This document shows positions 47,001 through 58,062 of a DNA stretch of 64,000 bases, in pieces. This DNA is from Limnoperna fortunei. Its lineage: Eukaryota; Mollusca; Bivalvia; Mytilida; Modiolidae. The DNA lies in NCBI GenBank assembly GCA_944474755.1, contig OX104112.1, forward strand, positions 67,256,433 to 67,320,432, read 5' to 3'. Below the pieces are notes generated by a model. That model was given only the letters and a program-made list of their open reading frames with translations. It had not been told where the DNA came from and ran no database searches. A program made the position numbers and the translations under genes. The stretch's first letter is position 1, and each line of letters starts with the position of its first letter.

Positions 47001-50000
47001 ATCCTACCATGTGTGGTTATAGAGGAACTGTCGTAACCCAAAAACTTTAACGGAGTTGCTGGACCGTGAAATTGAGGTCAAGGTCCGGTGGAACCTACCA
47101 GTAAGTCATGTACTAGTCATCAGCAACCTATATACCAAAGATTGTCATCCTACCATGCGTGGTAACAGAGTAACTGCCTTAACCCAAAAACTTTAACGTA
47201 GTCACTGGACCGTGAAATTGAGGTCAAGGTCAGGTGACATCTACCAGACAGTCATGTACTAGTCATCAGCAACCTATATACCAAATTTTGTCATCCTACC
47301 ATGCGTGGTTACAGATGAACTGTCGTAACCCAAAAACTTAAACGTAGTTGGTGGACCGTGAAATTGAGGTCAAGGTCAGGTGACACCTACCAGACAGTCA
47401 TGTACTAGTCATCAGCAACCTATACAACAAATATTGTCATTCTACCATGCATAGTTACCGAGGAACTGTCGTAACCCAAAAACTTTAACGTAGTTGCTGG
47501 ATCGTGAAATTGAGGTCAAGGTCAGGTGGAACCTACCAGACAGTCATGTACTAGTCATCAGCAACCTATATACCAAAGATTGTCATCCTACCATGCGTGG
47601 TTACAGAGGAACTGTCGTAACCCAAAAACTTTAACGTAGGCACTGGACCATGAAATTGAGGTCAAGGTCAGGTGACACCTACCAGACAGTCATGTACTAG
47701 TCATCAGCAACCTATACACCAAAATTGTCATCCTACCATGCGTAGTTACAGAGGAACTGTCATAACCCAAAAACTTTAACGTAGTCGCTGGACCATGAAA
47801 TTGAGGTCAAGGTCAGGTGACAGGTGACTGACTGGCAAATACTCATCAAAAGCTACCTCTGGACCAAATTTGATGGACCTAGGGCTTGGACTTACAAATA
47901 TATGAAGCAAGATGTCAAGTGTTTATGCCGCCGCCGCCACCGCCGCCGGATTCCCATACATATGTCTCGCCTACAGTGACTTTCGTCGCAGGCGAGACAA
48001 AAACTAAATGTATATCCATTAAGGGATATGAAGAAACAAAACATATAATGAAATAATATGAAACTTGTAACTAATAAACTGTAATAAAATTATTCTTTTA
48101 ATTGTGTTAAATATTTAGTGTATATTTTTGGAAACATTACTATTGGTAACAAACCTAGTACTATGTCACCTTTACCACTTAACTGTTATGGTACAAGCTA
48201 AATCTGGCATTTAGTATTATGAATATATCATTTAATTTGTTTTAAAAGCTGAAATCTGATTAGAGGAACCCAGTTTATACAGTATAACCTACCTTGGGTC
48301 ACATGATATTTTTATAAATACCAGGATAAAATAAGAGTAGTTACTGGTGAAGTTATTAATGAGCAAATCTGGTTTTCGAAATCAAATTATAAGTTTTTAA
48401 ACAGGTTATACTCTAAAATTACATAACCTGCTTTGGATCTGTTTACACCATTAGGTATAAACTGACCAAAATACCAGATATCCTGTTTAAAAACTTTAAA
48501 TATTCCTTAAATATACCCTTAATCAAACAGAAAGAAATGAACATAAATTGTCTTATCTTCAGTTGTTAAATAAACACAAACTAGCATCATCTCGTAATTA
48601 TTGAAAATAATAAAATCTGGTACATGTAAGATAACTTAGGTATCTACAACAAGAACAAGGCATAAAATTCAAATATGTATCTATTCTAAACATTCTGTGG
48701 ACCATGCTTAAATCTAAGTGCTTCCTTAAAAAAATATAAAAAATACTTTACCATATCACCTGATCAGAGTGAGCATGCAGAGAGGGTTAAAGCAGGTGAG
48801 AATTAATATACATGATTTGATTGGTTAGTAAGACAGACAGGTTAGCTACAAACCAGTTTGTTTAATTCAGTTAGAGTCTCTATTAGCATATCAGGAATGA
48901 TCTCATCCAAACTGTCGTTAATAAACCAATTAACTAAGCTCTCAGCAAAGAGAGGATGGTCATTGTAGTAAAATAAGGAGAGCAAGTCCTGTCAAAACAA
49001 TAACCATACAAAAATTAACAATAAGATAAGCGCAAAATGCCAACAACATGCGCGTATATGTAGATTATAACATCAAAGTGATTTTTGTACATGAAATCTC
49101 CAGAAACATTTATTCCAATAAAGACCTATAAATACAGAAAACTAGAAATTTTTTCCATTAAAGTTCTATAAACACACAAAATAAAAAAATTATTCCATTA
49201 AAGGTCTGTAAATACAGAAAACTAGAAATTTATTCCATTAAGGGTCTATAAATACAGAAAATACAAATTTATTCCATTAAAGGTCTGTAAATACAGAAAA
49301 CTAGAAATGTATTCCATTAAAGGTCCATTAATACAGGAAACTAGATATGTATTCATTTTTAATGCCTATCAATATGGAAACCTTGCAATTTGTTCCATTA
49401 TTTATAGGCCCAATAAATACAGAAACTGGAATTTATGTATTCAATTAAAGGTCTATAAATGCAGAAAACTGGAAATTTATTCATTTAAAGGCTATAAATA
49501 TAAAAACTATGAATAGTTAATATTACCAATAACATGCAACAGCCAGCAAAACAAGGCAACATAAGTACAGATTATTTATGGTTTTTTAAAAAAAGAGATG
49601 CATTTTCTTGACCATTTTTCATCGAAGGGCAACAGGCCTAATGAAATGACGAGAAAATGTATCGTGTTTCATAAGACATAAATGATCTGTTTATCACTGT
49701 TTTGTAACATTGTGATGTCACAGTGTTTACTTAATGATGTCTTGACAGCGAGATGAGATGGCCAATCTCATGCTAGGAGAGTGAGAAGGGATAATACCGC
49801 ACACAAACATCAAAGGAAAATACTGCAAATTAGTGATAGTCAGCGGTATCATTTTATAAACTTTGAATCCTGTGTGTTTGTAAGAACATAAAGCATGTAT
49901 AAGATATTGTAAAATGAAAAGTCCACAATAATATCATCTACATTAAATACAACTCGAAATAGTTTGATAAGAAAAGCATAGCAAGACCAGCACCATTAGG

Positions 50001-53000
50001 TTATTTAGATCAACAGCCATTGGACATCAGTATTGTTATTTTATTTTCTGACGATATTTCATATAAAACAAAATACATATTTGATTTGAAATTCCATATT
50101 TTATAAAGGTCCCATTTTATAAATATTCTCCATTAATTACCCAACAGAGTTTCACCAATTTTGCTTAATTGGTGGTTTGCCTGAAAGGGGTTTAAGCCAC
50201 TTGCAGTAATTTGGATTGTAAAGTACATAATTTCAAACCAAAACCAGAACAGATTAATTATTGTTATTTTGGATATGGAAGTGTGTGTATTGTTCCCAGA
50301 ATATCATTATGTAATATAACCATGGCTTTTTAGCTCGAAGTTTTGACTTCATATCCCAATTTTATTTATTCATAAAAAAGACACTAACATGTGTAGTGTT
50401 TAACCGACATTAAGGAAGGAACATGATATGTCAGTTTATTCTTATCACAACAAGTAGCAGCCAATAAATCACTTGTCATTTTAAATTTTCAGTCACTGTA
50501 AAGTATTCAGAAAAATGTACCAATTAATGATGGTACTTTATAAACAATGTTGTTATCAGGTTGTGATGCATGTATGTTCCATGCAGGGCTAGGTAAGGTT
50601 TCATACTCATAGTTTTGAAAATAGTTCACATGCAACAGTGGTTTACAGCAAAATACAAAAAGAAAAAGAATCCAACATTAGAATGACCTAAAATTATTGA
50701 TGCATTAAATTAATAAATGGTTTTTATAATTAATTTCTAATGCCAAATAAAACTAAATGGTTAGTTCACAAACTCAACAAGGTAACATATTTATTCGCTT
50801 TCCAAGAAAACATCACAGCCATCCCAGTATTTTTTATAATAAACATTAAAATTAATTTGTCAAATCGACTACTGTAGCTATGTTATTCAAATGAGTAGCG
50901 CTAATATTTCATTATAAACTAGACTCATGCAAACAAATGTGTGGCATAATTTTCAGCTCTATAAACATTTGAAAACCTTGGAAACAGGTCAAAAAACAAA
51001 ATTCAAATTAGGGTTTCACAGTGTTAGCAAATTAATTGTAGCTGATCAAATGAAGAACATCTTATAAATACATACGGGTTCATCCTGGTATTTTCTTGCA
51101 ACCACATCATCTATATTTTCTGGTGTATAAGGTGACTGTTGTGGTTCTATGTACTGTAGAGAAAAAATGAAAAAATGAGATACCATTAAATAAAGCCTTT
51201 TTACTACATGTAGTATATTTGTCCCATTGGACATATCTCTAGAACGTTGGTCCAGCATACAAAAACTCACAATTAAATTTATCACTTGGTTGGTGACTTA
51301 TGTATGCAAATGACCACTTTTCTAATTGTAATAAATTATTTTTTTTACACTGCTACAGCTGGTCAAAATTAATTATTAGTAAAAATTAGGAAAATATGTA
51401 TCGACTCCTGTAATTAAAAATTTTTTTTTTTATCATTCCTAATTCTTGTGCCATATTTTCCAAAACTAATAGGCTTATTATGTACATGTCCCACAGATAG
51501 AATGCAATAATTTTGAAGAACATTATATTTAAGTAGAACAAATGTTGCTACTTGAAACCTTTCCTATACTAACATAGGTAAAACAAACCGTTTAGTCCAA
51601 AATTCTTGTCAGATATTGACCAAAATCAACAGGTGTCTTTTCTACTATGAAGACACACTTTATTAAACTATGATGAACATTTGGTTTGCAGAACAAAAGT
51701 TCATGTTGTAACCATCTGAAGAGCTGAAAGAAATAAAGCGGATAGCCTATTCACCTACTTCATGCAAGGTGGAGGATAAAATAGTCAAAAGTCTAATCAC
51801 TATCCACCAGCATAAATTTTAAGGTAGTCCTACCTTATAACGTCTTAATACATCATTTTTATCTGGATCAAATACTTCATCCCTGCGTCTGTTACGATTT
51901 TCTTGTGTATAATTATTGTATAGAGGAGGTGAATGATGCACTCTTGGACTTTTCTGGTGCTTGGAGTTTCTGTCACCATGAGGCTGTGAATGGTGGACAT
52001 TTGGATGGTTTTCTTGGTTCTTTTTAGTCCTTTTGTCACGAGCCCTTTTATTTTTATAGCCATATTGTGGGGGAGGTGGATAATATATTGGAAAAGGTGC
52101 TCCAAACACTACTTGAGGAGGAGGTCCTTGAGGAAGAGGTTGATATGCAGGGTATCCATATGCAGGATAGGGATAAGGCTGAGGCATGTAATAGTTCTGT
52201 TCCCCTCCGGAGTCATCTTCACTATCTTCACCCCAACTGTCATAGTCTGGTGTTCTGAAAGGCAATGTTTAGCTTTTAAAAATTTCTTACTTTAGTAATA
52301 GTATGAAACATAAGGTACTAGTATAACAAGTGAAGTTGTATGATTTTCCTTTACTCTTTAGCAATATTTTGTAATAAGAGGGCTACTGTAGCCATTGTAT
52401 TTGGTTCTCAAAGAATACATGATAAGTTGAAATCAAGAAAACAATTTTTAAGTATCAATTCAGTACTTTTTTTTCCATAAAGGTGCCAACTGCCCTTAAG
52501 TAAGAAGTAAAAATAACAAGCAAGAAGTCAAAATAAAAAAAAATGGAAATGAATGAAGAATACATGTACAGTCATTGTGAAGGTTCATCATACATTGACA
52601 AAAGTCTGATAAGATTTGTCTCTGTCCCTGTCAATCTCATGACCAGTTGTCTGATGAACCACAATTATGACTGTCATCATATTTGTACATAATAGTACAT
52701 CAGAAACAAAGTGTCTTTTCTTCTGGTGTGTATTTAATTATTGTTATACACTGTTTCTGTTTTAAATGGTTTTAGTGATACAGGGTTTTCTTTTTCTTTG
52801 AATCTCAATCAATGATTGTTTGAATATAATATAAAATCAATGCCACTTTATATCTACAAGTATGACAGTGAAGATTGACCTTGACATTAACTATATACTT
52901 GTAATTAATGGATAATTGAATATATATATATGTTTTAATGTACATTTGTGTAGTCTGTCTCATTACCTGACCACATGTCCAGTAATATCCCAACCTTTGG

Positions 53001-55913
53001 AATGGCTGAGAACAGATGTGATGAACAAGTTATAGAGAGTTTACATTTTTTGCCAGTTACCCTAACATTATCCTGCTTCCTTTAACGGACACCACACTTA
53101 GTTATAGAAGCATTGTATTGTACTGTACATGTACATTTGTATTTTGTCACAGATTTTTTGTATATGACATTTTAAATTATTCACACCAGTACTTCGATAC
53201 TTATTAGGTATATTACATGTATACATTTTATCTTTTGACTCGGTGAAATCGTCATTTGCAAAATGTATGGGCTGCGAGTCATACGGTGTCTTTGTTATTA
53301 TGTGAAATGCTTATACATTAGACGGAATGGCTGAAGGACACATTTCAGTAAATAATAATGATTGATTGGTTAGTTCCATGTTTATATTTAACTTAACATG
53401 CATCATCCAAACCATAGCTGTGTGACAATAATGACGTACATATTAAATACCAAAAATTTTAGTAAAAGTATATCAAACATCGAATTAAACATACTGGTGT
53501 GAACGTTTCTGTACAGGTGGAACAACTCCATATTTATTTCCTCTTAGAGGACCTTTATTTCTAATTCTGTCATGTTCTGGAGGTGTTTCTATCCTAAAAA
53601 GAAATAAAATATGTCTTTAACAATAAGCAGTCAAATGGAACACAAATGATACATGTATATACAGTACTTTGTAATTAAGATTACAACTTGATTAAGTTGA
53701 GAAGAAATTTAAATCTTACTCTTATATAATACATGTATTTTGCAAAAAAAGACAACAGAAATTGTAAAAAAATAAATCATTTCAGAAGTAAAATAAACTT
53801 CTTCCATAACAAAACATATTAGTGTTGTTTGCTTCACAGTAATTAACACTCATATAAATTTCCGAAGCTTTTAAAACAAATACAATTCCAGAGATAACAT
53901 ATAAATGATTCTTCAATGTAATTAATTTTATTTTCACAACACCTGTTTAAATAAGCTGGAGAAGTTGGCTTTCTATATTTGCCATATGGTGAATGAGACC
54001 TTCTCCCCACATCCTGGGGACTTCTGTTGGTAGGATATCTGTTAGGGGGTGTTTTCTGCTGGGGTGAATATCTGCTGGGTGGTGTCCCTCCTCCACTGAC
54101 ACGAGACTGTAGCCTTCTTAAGCTATACAACAAAACATATACAAGTTAAAGAAAAAGACTGTACATGTGGGTTTATAGTGAGCAAATGCCAGCTATACGG
54201 TTACACATGCATGTGTAAATAAGGTCACATGATTCATATGAACATACCCTTTTCAGATGGTAGCTGAGCTGTCAGAAGAAAATATTGTGGGTGAGCACAA
54301 AAAAAATAATTTAAAAGTAGACAGAAATAAATTTTACATCAATAAAATTAAAGTGTTTATTTTTGTTTGTTTGTTTGTTTGTTTGAATGGTGTTTTAACG
54401 CCACTTTCAGCAATTTTTCAGCTATTTCATGGCGTCCAGTTTTTATTGGGGGAGGAAGCCGGAGTACCCGGAGACTCAGAGAGAACCCCCGACCTGCGGT
54501 AGGAAAACTGGCAATCCTTGTCAATTAAAATTGGAGTCGAGAACACCCTGCCTGCAGTGAGAATCGAACTGTTTATTTTTGAAATAACAACAAAAATGTC
54601 TGACAATTTGTTGCAATCTCAAAAATGCTTTATTTATGTCTCTATGCCCCTATTCCTGACATAATGTGATGTTTTATCATTTTATTCAATTAACCTGTGT
54701 TCAGTAATTACTGTGTATCCAGTGCAAAAATTATGATTCTAATATTAAAATATTTAATATAAAATATATGTCACAATTAGTGGCAGGCTTACTTTTAAAA
54801 TGCAGGTGTATGCAGGCATATTTAAGTAGGACTGCAGGGGATCCCCTCTCATTGGGCAGTTGCCTAATAATAAATGTGATAAGAAGAAACTGGCCATGGA
54901 CCATGGAGGGTTTTTTAGAGTGCCAAGCTAGATTTTAAAATATTGTACACCTTTTTTTGTGATTTTTCATGTTCGCTGATAATTTAATAAAAAAAAAACA
55001 CTTTGCAATTAAGTCTGACTTTTTTCACTGCAATGGACCCATTTCCAGTTTTACATGATTTATCTTCCCTTTTACTTCCAGCTGAAAAAAACTATGGCTA
55101 TCATAACTAAAAGACTATTATATTGAAATAAAGAATTTGCATTGCATTTGTATTGTTTGTCTATGCCAATTAAATTTTCATCTAATAAAACTCTAAGCTG
55201 ATGATACATATAGCCAGAGGCAACAGGTGAGTTTGAATATTAGAACACAGATGGCACTGTTAAGCTTGTTTAATCGAATATATAACGACTCGTCCCATTT
55301 TAATTATATATATATATATATTATAAAGTATTAAATATATAAATTTATATTATAAATTTTATATTTCAAATATGTGGGGCTAGTTGTTATTGAGTGGGGC
55401 GACTCCTTATTAATATGGGCGACTCGAGAGTGGGGCGGGTCGTTACGATACTGTTTAATCAAGCTATAAAACCGCTGGGGCTCTAACTCAGATAAGCATC
55501 CATAATAAAGTTTATGGGATGGAATTTGTCTGCCTCAGCTTAATTTTATGTAGAACATTCTGAGAATAATCTGTCGTCCAACGCTTTTTTAGTCTAATTT
55601 GATGGAACTATCGGAGCGAGGGATGTTAGAGAGCTCTTCATTTAAAGAACAACAGATTTTGCAACACAGGTCCGAGTCGGCACATTTTATAATCTCCCGA
55701 TTTTATAAAACTTTGGACGACAGAGGATTTTTGGATTTCACTTCGGGGATTGTGTCCGGATTGGAATTTTTCTCTTCAAGTTTATCTTCAAATGACAGAT
55801 GGTACCAGGTGTTATTTAAATATATTTCAAATGTTTCTTCGCCGTTAACAATAAATATACCTGTCTTTATGTTCTTCCCATACAATTTTTCGATTCTGTG
55901 CTGATAAAGACAT
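41078..55913 (-). CDS. Unrecognised 12-exon gene, 588-residue protein with disordered N-half and helical C-half
   Basis: Coding exons in transcription order: 55913-55861, 54122-53943, 53593-53495, 52254-51834, 51153-51076, 48988-48854, 45791-45673, 45183-45030, 44686-44540, 44115-43995, 42096-41984, 41224-41078. All junctions are GT-AG and all phases agree. The sum is 1767 nt: 588 codons plus TAG. The start gives MSLSAQNRKIVWEEHKD. Residues 18-110 are basic and Pro/Ser/Arg-rich. Residues 111-251 hold an acidic patch (WGEDSEDDSGGE), a Tyr/Pro-rich low-complexity stretch and a His/Lys/Arg-rich segment. Residues 278-560 are acidic and predicted helical, with related modules (HP..., ID..LP.L..E) roughly one per exon. 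There is no signal peptide or membrane segment. It is probably an intracellular scaffold, but I do not recognise the family and give no function. Introns carry SINEs, minisatellites and a tandem-repeat element. Exon 8 uses an acceptor at 45183 because the nearer AG does not keep frame with the strong GTAAGT donor of exon 7. Confidence 0.8.
42172..43672. repeat. 32-bp minisatellite, about 38 units, intronic
   Basis: The unit reads GTCAATGTTAGCTAACAGTC followed by TGTGATACTGTG, with a palindromic GTTAGCTAAC. Higher-order copies exist: about 127 bp (42250 against 42377) and about 248 bp (43031 against 43279). It fills most of intron 10 of the 12-exon gene and is split by a SINE. Confidence 0.95.
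42559..42822 (-). mobile_element. SINE inserted in a minisatellite array
   Basis: Complete inverted copy with both boxes. The flanks are TCAATGTTAG on both sides (42549-42558 and 42823-42832), which is part of the minisatellite unit. It lies in intron 10 of the 12-exon gene. Confidence 0.9.
45325..45540 (+). mobile_element. Strongly diverged SINE relic
   Basis: GAACAGAGTGGTTAAGGTAG resembles the A-box region, and AATTGACAAGTATTGAC plus TTGCTGAAAAATTCAAA the body and core. A G-rich run (near 45460) replaces part of the body. It lies in intron 7 of the 12-exon gene. Confidence 0.5.
46752..47999 (+). mobile_element. Tandem-repeat element with TGTCTCGCCTGC ends, 146-bp units and a 3' hairpin
   Basis: Left end TGTCTCGCCTGC is repeated exactly, inverted, at the right end (GCAGGCGAGACA). 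A second TGTCTCGCCT about 25 bases before the right end makes a terminal stem-loop. The middle has six units with an exact 146-bp period (GTCATGTACTAGTCAT at 46959, 47105, 47251, 47397, 47543, 47689). A GCCGCC-rich stretch precedes the hairpin. It lies in intron 6 of the 12-exon gene. Confidence 0.85.
48236..48520. mobile_element. MITE of the same family, intronic
   Basis: Begins near AAGCTGAAATCTGATTAG and ends GTTTAAAAACTTTAAATATTCC. Middle part has TCTGTTTACACCATTAGG. It lies in intron 6 of the 12-exon gene, between exon 6 (48854) and exon 7 (45791). Confidence 0.6.
49105..49510. repeat. ~40-bp minisatellite, intronic
   Basis: Units of about 39-44 bases with TTATTCCATTAAAGGTCTG and TAAATACAGAAAACTAGAAA, drifting toward the right end. 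In intron 5 of the 12-exon gene. A plus-strand frame through it is a repeat by-product. Confidence 0.85.
54180..54660. repeat. Dispersed repeat, copy B, split by a SINE
   Basis: Same order of shared words as at 37.8 kb. The SINE 54366-54569 sits inside. It lies in intron 1 of the 12-exon gene, immediately upstream of exon 2. Confidence 0.65.
54366..54569 (-). mobile_element. 5'-truncated SINE with exact 12-bp duplication
   Basis: Inverted copy with a long TTTG tail. It ends at GAATCGAAC, so the A box is lost. TGTTTATTTTTG flanks it on both sides (54354-54365 and 54570-54581). It sits within another repeat also found at 37.8 kb. Confidence 0.85.
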
Positions 55914-56120
55914 ATTTTGAGATCATTTTGTTGAAATTTTATCGAAAGACCTCCATGTTGTTTACACCTGTTGATTACAATCGGAACATCTCTCGGTCAT
56001 TTCCGTCAAGGGTCGTTGTAAGTTCGTGGACACTTCTGATTTTGATTGGTTGAGACCTTCAATAGTACTTATTGTGCATATGCAAATTATTATGTGAAAC
56101 TATTTTTAAAGCTCAGGAAA
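55914..56120 (-). promoter_or_regulatory. Probable 5' UTR and promoter-proximal region of the 12-exon gene
   Basis: Upstream of the start codon at 55913 the minus strand has a CCAAT motif (AACCAATCAAAA, about 56040-56055) and an octamer-like ATGCAAAT on the plus strand near 56078. Two short upstream ATG frames precede the start and close quickly. No clear TATA box is placed correctly. The assignment rests on position and common motifs only. Confidence 0.3.
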
Positions 56121-56499
56121 ATCTCTATATCTATATATCTTCACGAACTTCGAAAAGTCAACGATATCAGTGCTCAGTAATACCATAGGCAACTTTAGTA
56201 ACTAACCAAGGGCACCTTTTCTATTTTAAAAATGAACTTTGGTAATAGTTCATGAAAGACCGTTTTCTAGTTGTTTTCAGTGTAAGTATTTATATTTATT
56301 TTAAGCCTTTAAATTATCTCATTAAAACGATACAAATTGGTTTCGTGTCGAGAAATAACCCCAAGTGTTTTATTCAATGCTATCCCGCTGTGGTCATCAT
56401 TATTATTAATTAAATACACAAGGCTTATCTGAAGCAAGACTAAAAGTGTTCGTTACGCCACGGGGCAGTAAATTTTCTATCTGTCTTTTCCCCGTGGGG

Positions 56500-56815
56500 G
56501 AGGGGGGGGGTAAATATATAAGGATACTTTTAAATATAGGTCTGCGTACGGAGATTTGAAAACCCACCCTATTCTATTTTCGAATGTTTAAAACGAGACC
56601 CAATCATATATTGAATTATTAAATCAGACCTATTCATTTATTTTCATTACTGCACACCCCATTGACAAAATAGTCCACTCATTACCAAAACGATCAAGTG
56701 ATGTTAATGGAATACTTTCAAGATTTGTAAAATAAAAGCTATCCTTTGATATATTTTGGAGACTGAGGTAAAAAAAGTGACCCATTCGGGCTGCACATCC
56801 GTATTACCCTATATA
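56500..56815 (-). repeat. Dispersed repeat, copy 2
   Basis: Inverted copy: CGTACGGAGATTTGAAAACC on the left and TTCGGGCTGCACATCCGTAT on the right. About 315 bp, close to the size of copy 3. Confidence 0.65.
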
Positions 56816-57039
56816 TACTAAGTTACCCACCCTAGGGTCTTTTCCGTCCGATGTAATTGTTTTATGAGTTGTTAAAGTTAAAGAAAAGGAAAGGTCTTGT
56901 AAGAACACATTTAACAAATGGCAGCGGGATATACGATAATGACTTACATAATACCAAAACTTGGTTTTCAGACTGTTATTTCTCGGCATGCATATTTAAA
57001 ATTTCCGTTTCTGTGATTTCAGTTAAGGAAACGGATTAA

Positions 57040-57133
57040 TATAAGTCTGTGACTTGTTTCCGGATCCTAACATTGTATACGATGTATTAACTATGTTCAG
57101 TACCACGAATAAAAATATGTTTACACTAAGTTA
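57040..57133 (+). mobile_element. Severely 5'-truncated LINE 3' tail
   Basis: About 95 bases match, inverted, the region 1253-1345, including the shared word GTTTCCGGATCCTAACATTG and the run up to TTTACACTAAG. Only the extreme 3' end is present, as expected for a LINE insertion that aborted early. Confidence 0.55.
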
Positions 57134-57317
57134 ATGGTGCTGAAAAGACCGGTGCACGTATGCCGACTCGCATACTGTTACCGTATATAAGTATATAACC
57201 TAATTAAAGCGACTTTTTGAGCATACTGACTTTCACCAACTTATGAATTTTCTCTTATTTTACGAACATGTGCAAATCTCACACACCTATTAAAGTGATT
57301 GGATACAACACAGTATA

Positions 57318-57738
57318 TTGTTGGTTGTTTGTTTGAATGGCGTTTAACGCCACTTGCAGGAATTGTTTAGCTATATAATGGCGTCCAGTTTTTACTGGGG
57401 AAGCCGGAGTACCCGAAGAAAACCTACGACCGTCGGTAAGAAAACTGGCCCCAGCGCCATAAAACCTACTTTAAAAAAAGTTTTGCTCAGCATGAGAATT
57501 GACTCAACTATCATGACAACAAGGGAAAAGGAAAGATTTGATTAGATGAAATTGAGAACAAAAAAGTTCTCATTAAAGAAAATGTTTGTGGTGCTGGACC
57601 CTGGTAACCCTTGTCAATTGAGATTGGAGTCGAGCGCACCCTGCTAGCAGTGAGACTCGAACCCGCAATCTCGGCGTTTACAGACCACGTGATCAATTAT
57701 TAGACAAACTAAATTGACTACTCGGCTACCGATGCCCC
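57318..57738 (-). mobile_element. SINE interrupted by a ~155-bp insert
   Basis: Inverted full-length SINE between exact 11-bp duplications AACACAGTATA (57307-57317 and 57739-57749). About 57449-57605 is foreign to the SINE; it starts CCAGCGCC and ends GGTGCTGG, suggesting a short TIR element nested in the SINE body. Confidence 0.8.
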
Positions 57739-57974
57739 AACACAGTATAGAACATGCAAGTCAAGGAATACATCATACATGTTATTACACACCGCTACGT
57801 CCCGTTGTCCGTTACAAACATACAAGCACGAACAATTTTTAAATCAGAAATTACGCAAAATTTGTAGAAAAAAATATATTAACTTGTTAAACTTTGAAAT
57901 ATCCTTAAGATTAAGACTAGTATCTATTAAAGAACAACGGCTAACCATATAGCTTCCTTTGACATTACCGAAGG

Positions 57975-58062
57975 TTTGGGGTTTTCGCCGGGTACTTCGC
58001 CTTCCTTCTCCAATAAAAATTGGACGCCATGTTGTAGCTGAAAATTGCTAAAATTGGCGTAA
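57975..58062 (+). mobile_element. SINE fragment, 3' part
   Basis: TTTTCGCCGGGTACTTCGCC, AATTGGACGCCATGTTGTAG and GAAAATTGCTAAAATTGG match the conserved SINE core. Head and tail are missing. Confidence 0.7.

Noticed and set aside
49307..49516. A plus-strand 69-codon frame
   Set aside because: It runs through a ~40-bp minisatellite and reflects its period, not a gene.
55602..55904. A plus-strand frame of about 100 codons starting MELSERGMLESSSFKEQQ, gene-like by composition
   Set aside because: It overlaps exon 1 and the adjoining intron of the minus-strand 12-exon gene, which has a consistent exon chain and donor here. I found no matching plus-strand downstream exon.
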